From: Byssochlamys sp. IMV 00236
Taxonomy: Eukaryota; Ascomycota; Eurotiomycetes; Eurotiales; Thermoascaceae
Assembly (NCBI GenBank): GCA_001931875.2
Contig: MSJH02000772.1
Location: 1 to 64,000, forward strand
Reading direction: 5' to 3'
Length of the DNA stretch: 64,000 bases
Shown: positions 56,918-64,000 of the stretch, one piece after another
Position numbering within the stretch: position 1 is the stretch's first letter
How the letters are laid out: each line of letters starts with the position of its first letter
The notes under the pieces: model-generated
What the model was told of the DNA's origin: nothing
Database searches by the model: none
What the model saw: only the letters and a program-made list of their open reading frames with translations
Translations under genes and position numbers: made by a program

Positions 56918-58420
56918 CTAAACCACCGTCCATCCTCTATCGATTAATCCATCGAGGCATGGGCATGTAGTCCATTCTGAACCGTGCTCGCCTAGCTGAA
57001 AAAATCCAACCACACCACCATCTTTGTCGTCGTCAACTACTATTGCTGAGCCGCATATTCCTTCCCGGATCTGGCCTCCCGCAGGCCCGACATAGCGAAA
57101 TATATTTTCGGTCTGAAAGTCGACAAAGGGAACAACAACACCTGGCGGCTGTGGTGCCACTCGAAATCTCCTCCCATGAACTTTCAAGAAGACCAGACCA
57201 CTAGCCATACCGTCAAGACTGCACCAAGTATTTTCTAGAACCTCATTTGAACGGAGGAGTCTCTTGGGTATGTTGGCTTGGAAATACTCAGAGTTTGTGA
57301 AGGTTGTTGACGGAAAGAGCTTCACCAGAGCAATGTCCAATGCCTCAAAACGCTCTGTAACCTGACCTATGCAATCTCCTGTCCGAGGCGAAGGATGGTA
57401 AACTTCATCAGTATCAATGAAACCGTGGTTCGATACAGTCAATCTCGGCCCTTCCTTGTTGGATCTGAGTAAGATACCGGCAGTTGTAGCCATGGTTGTA
57501 TCAAGGTAGCCACTATATCGAGATGTCGTGCCACTCTCCACTCTAACTCCAGGGCAGAGAGTATGTAGCTCCCTTATATAGTTAGTGGTGTCTTGAGTCA
57601 TATCGCTAGGTTCGATTAAGCGCTCTCTTCCTTGCCTTTCCATCTTCCAGAAGGGCGTCTCGCTGTGATGATACAATGTGGTCTGACCTCCAACCCTCCC
57701 CGGGAGAGATCTTCTTTCGTATGTCCTGCCATCGCCGGTTCTGATTTCAACGATGACTAGAGTCGGGATGAAGTTCACAGCTTGAATATTCACAAGCTTT
57801 CCCAGCTCTTGAAGAACAGCTTCATACTGTTCTGTCGAAACTCTCTCCCATTTATGGAAGTGCAGATGTTCAGGCACAGGGTCGGGCATTCTAGGGTTGC
57901 TGTAGTCAATATCAGTTGACAAGTATGTTATCTGATGGCCGACTGGAATGAACATAGCTGCCACACATGCCACTGTCAGAGGGACTGGAGTTGGCGGATT
58001 AGGTGTCTCTATGATAATCTCAGGCCAGATATAAGTGACGCTGACTGCTTGAAAAGTAGTGTTGATCCATGCATGCTCGAAAGGCGTGGGATAGCGGAAA
58101 TCTCGGCGACTGCTATCCCAGAGTGTAAATGGCGCCACATCAGACGCATGTCTCGATCCATAGCCGTTGTTTGACACCCACGATCCCTTAGGACTGTGGA
58201 GATTTGGTCCTTGTTCGTGTAGTCTTCGATCCACAGTAGGCCCTTGGGCATTATCAGGTCTTGGAATAGAAGTGGAGTGTGCATGTGGAATGCCAGAGGA
58301 GTCTTGATGGGACTGATCAATACAAACGGCTTCTTGTGTCTGATCTCTTGACGCAAAGGCGACATATGGTGTGTTAAAACGGAGATTCTCCACCGTAGAG
58401 GATCTGCGGTGTAGGGTCAT
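56918..58420 (-). CDS. Chymotrypsin-fold protein with Cys nucleophile, fungal unknown
   Basis: A single exon of 500 residues from the first ATG at 58420 (MTLHRRSSTVENLRFNTPYV). The open frame continues 79 residues upstream without an ATG, so an unseen 5' exon cannot be excluded. In the C-terminal 200 residues a protease-like triad pattern can be read: H332 in LTVSNHGFIDTDEVY, D362 in FEALDIALVKLFPS, and C456 in REGICGSAIVVDDDKDGGVVGFF. This is the order and spacing of a trypsin-like beta-barrel pair, with DIALVKL and GxCGS matching the family text, but with Cys in place of the usual Ser. The N-terminal half (TFQAVSVTYIWPEIIIETPNPP; VNFIPTLVIVEIRTGDGRTYE) has no known motif. No signal peptide, so an intracellular protein. 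Activity is not shown; it could be a dead or regulatory relative. Confidence 0.72.
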   Translation of the reverse strand: MTLHRRSSTVENLRFNTPYVAFASRDQTQEAVCIDQSHQDSSGIPHAHSTSIPRPDNAQGPTVDRRLHEQGPNLHSPKGSWVSNNGYGSRHASDVAPFTLWDSSRRDFRYPTPFEHAWINTTFQAVSVTYIWPEIIIETPNPPTPVPLTVACVAAMFIPVGHQITYLSTDIDYSNPRMPDPVPEHLHFHKWERVSTEQYEAVLQELGKLVNIQAVNFIPTLVIVEIRTGDGRTYERRSLPGRVGGQTTLYHHSETPFWKMERQGRERLIEPSDMTQDTTNYIRELHTLCPGVRVESGTTSRYSGYLDTTMATTAGILLRSNKEGPRLTVSNHGFIDTDEVYHPSPRTGDCIGQVTERFEALDIALVKLFPSTTFTNSEYFQANIPKRLLRSNEVLENTWCSLDGMASGLVFLKVHGRRFRVAPQPPGVVVPFVDFQTENIFRYVGPAGGQIREGICGSAIVVDDDKDGGVVGFFQLGEHGSEWTTCPCLDGLIDRGWTVV

Positions 58421-60030
58421 ATTGACAAAGTATCTCGTGTACTTGATAAAGAGTTCGTTCGCTGCCAATACAAAAACCTTCGATGCTGAGTGTAGATAGA
58501 TAGTTGTCGGACACTTGGAGTAGGGTCGTGGCAGCAGGCTGTTGACTAGGTACCTGCCGTGGGCGTGATGACCGGACGCGTTCTTACCTAGCGCCGTACC
58601 ATCTAAACCATGTTTCCTGCATTCAAATAATAGTATAGATCTCCAGCGACACCTCAATGCGGTGCTAGAGTCTAGTAGTCCATATTGGACGAAGCCAAGA
58701 TGAGCCCTTGATCAAATTAACTCCTCCCCTCGGCCGGTTGCCATTTATCTGAAGCATCTTCCACTTTTAATCTGACTATAATATCGCCTCCTTAAGCCCT
58801 TTTGGCCCAATGATGAATGTCCTCGAGTTTTCTCTATCCCACCTGTTATTGTCGCCTCTTTACTATGACAAACTGTGATAAAGCTATCGATCAATAATGA
58901 TAGGACTGTTCAAAACTACCATTTTATAATACCACTTGGTCTCACCACTCTTATCCCAGATAAGATAGTTAAAGGAGGTATAGGATATATCTCTTTTGGT
59001 TGATACCATGGACAAATTATAACGACTTAAACCCATAATAGGCTTTCCTAGGCATTAGGTAGTGGGGGATAGAGGAATAAGGTGGAATAGATATATATCT
59101 CTTTCATCCCTTTTGTTATGCTAACTCTATGAGTTATATATAAGGTACCTCTTATCTGAAATATTCAAAAGGGGGAGTAAATAAGAGTATGTGGGCAACT
59201 CTCAGGGGTGATTTCTCATGTAAAGAGGCTTCTACTTTAAATGTGTTATAGCTAAAGGGATAGTATAGGCCCTGGGCCTTGGCTAGCTACGTATTATACC
59301 TAGGCTATAGAGGGGTGTAAAACCCATTAATAGGCCGCCATACCTCCCCCTTGTTAAAATAATAAAAAACAACCTTTCGCTCAAATAATAGTATAGATAG
59401 CAAGGATGTGCGGAATACCTCCGATAACCATCGCTTCTTTTTTTTTTCCGAGGTCTACATTGCGGTCTGCGATGTACTGTACATGTACAGTACATATTTC
59501 CGAGGGCGTCTTGGAGTAGACTAAAGTATGATTTTATCGGACGTCCGACAAAACAGAATTCGAAATACAAGTGGAAATTCACGGACTTCTTCCAGGCTCC
59601 ACAACCGGTAGATAGGTCAGGCAGCACGACTGCGACTTGTTCACTGACCGCATAATTAATTGCTTGTCCAAGACTGCTGCTGTTCTGGAGTCTGGGTTAC
59701 TCGGCACTGAGCCCGATATTAGAATCGGTGTGCAAACATGCAACATTTCTGCATAGACGGCTGAGCTATCTTTTCTTTTCTCTTTGAGCTCGTGAAATCT
59801 GAAGTCTATCTCTTCTTGCCTTTCGTCACTTTCTCATTTCCCGTTGTTTTTTGATAAAGACGAACACTACTATCACCGGTTTCTCGAGAACTCTGGACTT
59901 TATCCGCAAAATTACCTAAAGTTACCGAAACTAGAGTATAATGACAATTGAAACTTGTGATACTTTCCGTGAGGTCTTGAAGTTGCGGTGTCTCTGGTAA
60001 AGGGCGTCAATTCGTCTACAGCCTGCCATA
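58421..60030. other. AT-leaning intergenic region with a 24-bp palindrome
   Basis: 1.6 kb between divergent genes. 58700-59290 is AT-leaning and rich in TATA/GTTA words without ORFs, perhaps an old repeat. ORF 59283-59627 (minus) has no motif. A perfect 24-bp palindrome lies at 59472-59495. Confidence 0.5.
59472..59495. promoter_or_regulatory. Perfect 24-bp palindrome upstream of the MFS exporter
   Basis: The half-site ATGTACTGTACA (59472-59483) is followed at once by its exact reverse complement. It lies 536 nt upstream of the exporter start. It may be a dimer binding site or a hairpin-forming relic; the sequence alone cannot decide. Confidence 0.6.
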
Positions 60031-61906
60031 ATGAAGCGCCAACAGGCGGCAGAACGAGCTCTGCACGATCAGACCAACATCCTTCCACGGGGGAAACTAC
60101 TTGTTGTTTTCGCGGGTCTGGCATCGTCGCTTCTAATCTGTTTTATCGACCAGAATGGAATCGGAGTTACACTGCCCACAATTGGCCGCGATTTGCACGC
60201 GGAGAACTCCATCTCCTGGGCTGGAACATCATCCTTGATCGCCAATACCATGTTCACAGTCCTGTATGGCCGTCTGTCAGACATCTTTGGCCGGAAAGTC
60301 GTATTCCTGCTTGCGCTCGGGTTGCTGTGCTTTGCGGATTTGCTCTGTGGTCTCTCGCAGAGTGCTGCTATGTTTTACATCTTTCGCGGCATTGCAGGTA
60401 TCGCTGGTGGAGGAGTGACCTCCTTGGCAATGATCATTGTCTCTGATATTGTCACACTCAAGGATCGAGGAAAATACCAAGGAATTCTGGGATCTTGCGT
60501 CGGGACAGGCAATGTTATCGGGCCATTCATTGCCGCAGCGTTCGTTATGAAATCAACTTGGCGTGGTTTCTTTTGGATGATCTCGCCCCTAGCTGCCATT
60601 TCCGCGGTTATCGCCTTCTTTCTTCTCCCGAACAATATGCGGAAGGACAGTTTGAAAAAGAGCGTTCGCAGAATCGACTTTTACGGAGTCATAACTTCCT
60701 CTATTGGCATCATCTTCCTTCTGATCCCCATATCCGGAGGCGGATCTTATTTCGAGTGGAATTCCCCTCTGGTCATTAGCATGCTGACCATAGGGGGATG
60801 TTCGTTGATTGCTTTTCTTCTCATCGAGTGGAAAGTGGCTGCTCTTCCCATGACACCGAGTACGAACTCTACGCCCAATATACATTTCCGTTTGGATAGC
60901 TGACATTTGCGCAGTAAGTCTGTTCCGAAATAAAGTCGTTTCGGCTCTCCTCTTCCAGAGCTTCCTGCTCGGAGCGGCATATCAGTCGTATCTGTATTAT
61001 CTGCCTCTTTACTTTCAGAACGCGCGTCAATGGTCGGCTATCGAATCTGCGGCTATGACTGTTCCTATGGTGGCCTGTCAATCCATCACGTCGATACTGA
61101 CAGGGCAGTATATCTCCCGCCGTCAACGCTATGGAGAAGTCATTTGGACGGGCTTTGGGGTCTGGACACTGTAAGTATCTGTCACGTCCATAGGGTTTTG
61201 AAAACCATTGCATAGCATCGAATATCTAACATCAACCTCTCACAGTGGCACAGGCCTAACTCTTCTCTTCACTCGGACCACTAGCAAAGCAGTCATTTGT
61301 GTCATCCTTGCTCTAGTTGGCGTTGGTGTTGGCAATACGTTTCAGCCCACTCTTGTAGCTGTCCAAGCTCACTGCACCAAATCTCAGCGAGCTGTTGCTA
61401 TCTCCAACCGCAACTTCTTTCGCTGTCTCGGCGGCGCATGCGGGCTCGCCGTCTCCGCGGCAGTTCTACAGGCAACACTCAGGGCACACTTGCCTCCAGG
61501 ATATGAGAGCCTAGCGCGCGCCACGTACTCCGTACCGTCGAAATCCAGTGTCCCACCGGAAGATTGGGAGAAATTGTTGGATGCATACATGCATGCATCC
61601 CACTCGGTGTTCATCCTACAAGTTCCGCTAGTTGGGGCCTGTCTCCTGGCATGCACAATTATCAGAGACAGAGGTCTAGAAAGGCCGAAAGACCCAGCAG
61701 AAATCGAAGCAGAGCTGGAAGCTAAGAGAAAACAAGAAGCTGCTGGAACCAGCGGCGCAATTGTCGAAGACCAAGGACAAGAAGGCCCAGAAACGGATTT
61801 AGAAGCAGGCAAGGGACATGAAGGCATATCCTCGAGCGAAGACCCATCCCGAGTGCCCTCGAAGGAATTGTCTCGCAATGCTGCTGATCCAGAGAAGTTC
61901 GCATAA
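60031..61906 (+). CDS. MFS drug:H+ antiporter, 14-helix (DHA2) type
   Basis: Three exons, 60031-60859, 60915-61170 and 61246-61906, give 581 residues. The start is followed by LPRGKLLVVFAGLASSLLICFIDQNGIGVTLPTI, the D-Q-variant of the DHA2 helix 1 motif (usually LDxTIVNVALPTI). Motif A is YGRLSDIFGRKVVF; motif C-like text is GILGSCVGTGNVIGPFIAA, marking an exporter. The second exon gives MTPISLFRNKVVSALLFQSFLLGA and YLPLYFQ, the third GVGNTFQPTLVAVQAHCTKSQRAVAISNRNFFRCLGGACGLAV, both typical of the family. The C-terminal tail is acidic and cytosolic. It would pump small molecules out at the plasma membrane. Removal of introns of 55 and 75 nt is needed. No biosynthetic gene cluster is seen beside it. 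Substrate unknown. Confidence 0.92.
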
Positions 61907-62510
61907 TGGGCTTAGGAACGTAATGGGCTTAATGATGATACGGGTACAAATATTCTGACTTGTTCATTGCTTTCATTGTTCATAGACTTACTTGCATTTG
62001 GAGCGTCTATAAAAGTTGATATACATACATCCATAGATAAAATGCTAATAACATACAATACGAGAGCCTGAATATCATCACCGCCAAATACCTAGTCAAC
62101 GGGCCACTTAGCCAACATTAAGCAGAAAAATCCTCATCATATCACCCGTATCAGATCGTACAGGCTTATCATCTTCAGCTTGCTGGCCAAGATCCTGATC
62201 CGTCGGCGATCGGCTCTCGGCAAGACAGATCCGTCTGCCGCGTAAGTCACCTTTTCGGTGCTTCGGACCATCCGACGGAGGGCCGATATTCTGGGATAGA
62301 ATGCGGTTCTCTCTGAGATACTTTAGGTACTTGGCCGTCACCATTCCACGCTCGCAAATTATATGTTGCCGCTGTATAATTTCCGTTCTTCAATAATGTA
62401 TGTTCGATAGATGTAGATACGATCAACTCGCATTCCGCGCCGACTTATAAGAGTCGAGGCTGCATAAATCTCACGCATATCTGGTCCCTAAATGATATTC
62501 CCTGTTTTCG
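61907..62510. other. Convergent 3' gap
   Basis: 604 nt between the exporter and the GGCT gene. ORF 62108-62344 (minus) has no family character. Nothing else supported. Confidence 0.5.
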
Positions 62511-63095
62511 TCACGTCGTTTCTTTCACTTTACCCTCAAGCTTCTCAAGTGCCGCGGTCCTTCCCATGCGTTTTAGCCATACTTTCAAGTCAAACTGCCC
62601 TTCACTAAGGTCGCCGCGGTCTCCAACAAACTTGAATGTAGAGCCTATTTCCCTTGATGGTTCCTTTTTATCCATATAATTGATCCAGCAACGCTCTGTC
62701 CGGTAATTTCTCGTTTCATAAGCTGCTAGTTTTTCCCCGTCTTCAACTGTCGAGACATAATATACAGCCCCTTCGACAATCGAGTCCGGGGCATCGAGGA
62801 GAGCCGGATACTGGCCCCATAATTTGCATTCGTACCCAATGATATAAGCTGGCCGCAGCTCAGGTTCATGATCTAACCCGAGGATTTCCGCAATCATGGA
62901 CGGATCAACCAGAGTGCCATAAAAGAAGTATGGACCTGTTGGCGGGGCTAGGAAATCAACTGGCGGTGGCGTTTTAGGAGGCTTATAATACCAGTCTGGC
63001 GGCGCGGTTCGTAGCTTCTGTATAAAAGGCGAGACTTTGGAACGAAAATCCTCCGGTGGTGGAGGTGGAGGAGGAGGAGGGGGGGGAGCAGCCAT
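62511..63095 (-). CDS. Gamma-glutamylcyclotransferase-like (GGCT/AIG2) protein
   Basis: A single exon of 194 residues from the ATG at 63095. The start is decided by this being the first ATG in the frame; the frame is open to 63134 without one. It begins MAAPPPPPPPPPPPEDFR, a polyproline tract coded by a GGA/GGT microsatellite. The GGCT fold then shows FFYGTLVDPSMIAEILG, the substrate loop YGTL, AYIIGYECKLWGQYPALLDAPDSIVEGAVYYV and the probable acid/base E in AAYETRNYRTERCWI. AIG2-like fungal members may act on gamma-glutamyl amines or peptides in the cytosol; the exact substrate is unknown. Total length is near the usual 170-200. The frame runs against the GA-rich plus strand at 63056-63088, so the proline count could vary between strains. 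Confidence 0.87.
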   Translation of the reverse strand: MAAPPPPPPPPPPPEDFRSKVSPFIQKLRTAPPDWYYKPPKTPPPVDFLAPPTGPYFFYGTLVDPSMIAEILGLDHEPELRPAYIIGYECKLWGQYPALLDAPDSIVEGAVYYVSTVEDGEKLAAYETRNYRTERCWINYMDKKEPSREIGSTFKFVGDRGDLSEGQFDLKVWLKRMGRTAALEKLEGKVKETT

Positions 63096-63634
63096 ACTGT
63101 TGTCGTTCCCGTGACGAAGGGATTCAGGTTTCACCGATAGTAGGTACCTAGGTAGTTATCCTAGTCTCTTCAGGATCAAGGATAAATTTGCACTGACTGT
63201 TTTGGGGATATCTAAAATGACACAAGTGCAGATTGCAGTATTGAAGCGAAAGTATTCTTTTCCTTACTGTGCAACTTGTGTTTCTGGGTACAAGACGTGG
63301 TTGCAGACGATATGACCTGGATAGAGAGGTAGATCTGCCTTGCCCCACTCTGGCGCTTAGAACATAACATTCCCCTACGTACGCATGATTACTGTATGCC
63401 GCCGCCGCGTAGCGTCGACCACTTTGTGTAGAACACTGTTCCAATAATTATCATAACCCTGGACAGAATCTCCTGCGTTTACTCTGTTCACAGATGCATA
63501 TAGCAGAGCGATTCTTGATAGCTACGATAGTCATCCAACAGACCTCCAGGATCCCATACGCTAACATATAAAATTCCTCAATGGCACGAAATTCACTGCC
63601 TCCTCTACCTCCTTCACCCGACGACGCAGAGCAA

Positions 63635-63649
63635 CCCCCCCCCCCCCCC
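63635..63649. repeat. Run of fifteen C
   Basis: Fifteen unbroken C lie within a pyrimidine-rich tract that includes CTCCTCTACCTCC and CTCCCCCTCTCC on either side. Such runs are error-prone in sequencing and variable in vivo. Confidence 0.8.
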
Positions 63650-63949
63650 TCTTCACCACTATATTCTCCCCCTCTCCTTCTCCATTGCTCTGGCTTCGGC
63701 CTCAAACTTCTCACCCGGGCCCTGTCCCTGGCGCACACGCTCAGAGCCCACTGATCCTCTAGAAACCCGCAGGCCACCTGCTCAAACACCTTACACACAT
63801 GCAAAACGCTCTAGAATCCTTCTACAGGTCGGGAGGGATCCTAGACAACTGGCGAATATCGTTACATTTGCTTGAATGCTTTCTACGGTTGCACAATATG
63901 TACATAAATCCATAGCTTAGCACGTCCCTATACCCTTTGGGAAGTCTCA

Positions 63950-63974
63950 GGGGCACAGGCTTCGCCTGCACCCC
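63950..63974. other. GC-rich hairpin near window end
   Basis: GGGG at 63950-63953 and CCCC at 63971-63974 frame an inner perfect stem CAGGC (63956-63960), loop TTC, GCCTG (63964-63968), with a two-base internal mismatch on each side. It could be a terminator-like stem or a repeat end; no gene calls for it. Confidence 0.4.
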
Positions 63975-64000
63975 GCTGGACGTTAATAAATACAACAACA

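Larger units (their letters stand above)
63096..64000. other. End region without a called gene
   Basis: ORFs at 63148-63444 and 63451-63804 (minus) have no family motif; the second runs across a C15 run at 63635-63649 and polypyrimidine text. A hairpin (CAGGC-TTC-GCCTG, outer GGGG/CCCC) lies at 63950-63974 near the end. Whether a gene starts just beyond 64000 cannot be seen. Confidence 0.45.

Noticed and set aside
58421..58657. 79-residue upstream extension of the protease-like frame
   Set aside because: It lacks an ATG; its composition is unlike the rest of the protein. An unseen upstream exon remains possible.
1..64000. CRISPR array or bacterial-type operons
   Set aside because: No regular spaced direct repeats of the right size; genes have spliceosomal introns.

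Overview
The window looks like a chromosome arm from a filamentous ascomycete (Pezizomycotina; a Eurotiomycete of the Aspergillus/Penicillium kind is my best guess). The reasons are many short spliceosomal introns (about 48-132 nt, with GTRNGT-type donors, CTRAC/CTGAC-type branch sites and YAG acceptors), three Zn2Cys6 regulators, a DUF3824 protein, fungal-type MFS and P450 genes, and a large block of RIP-like AT-rich DNA. I see no bacterial, organellar or viral gene. Exon structures below were built by hand: splice sites were chosen so that frames close exactly and conserved motifs are restored. They are models, not transcript-proven.

Layout. 1-8716 is an extremely AT-rich, ORF-free block that reads as mutated repeats and ends in a 98-bp tandem repeat and a short GC-rich junction. 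8825-14575 holds a Zn2Cys6 regulator, a fungal 2-oxoglutarate/Fe(II) dioxygenase and a metal-dependent amidohydrolase, possibly a small catabolic or detoxification group. 16320-20879 holds a second Zn2Cys6 regulator and a fused two-domain enzyme (FAH-type domain plus alpha/beta hydrolase), which suggests aromatic or ring-cleavage catabolism. 23715-28874 has a DUF3824 protein and a cytochrome P450. 28875-31629 is a gene-poor gap. 31630-38401 is a housekeeping block: ribosomal protein eL42, a 2H phosphoesterase, NEDD8, elongin-A and a DUF4267 membrane protein. 39013-47391 looks like a sugar-use module: alpha-glucoside-type permease, intracellular GH127 beta-L-arabinofuranosidase and a third Zn2Cys6 regulator. 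48305-56019 is again mostly cell biology: flotillin, an unknown protein, tubulin cofactor A, THO subunit 7 and a protein with a MULE-type WRKY-GCM1 zinc finger. 56918-63095 holds a chymotrypsin-like protein with a Cys nucleophile, a 14-TM MFS exporter and a GGCT-fold protein.

How the genes may work together. Three places pair a Zn2Cys6 regulator with catabolic enzymes or a permease (8.8-14.6 kb, 16.3-20.9 kb, 39.0-47.4 kb), the usual fungal arrangement for inducible accessory pathways. They are separated by stretches of conserved housekeeping genes. The most unusual items are the FAH-alpha/beta hydrolase fusion, the H-D-C protease-like protein, the solo MULE DNA-binding domain, and the AT-rich block in which surviving CpA/TpG seem to lie mainly in GCA/TGC context.
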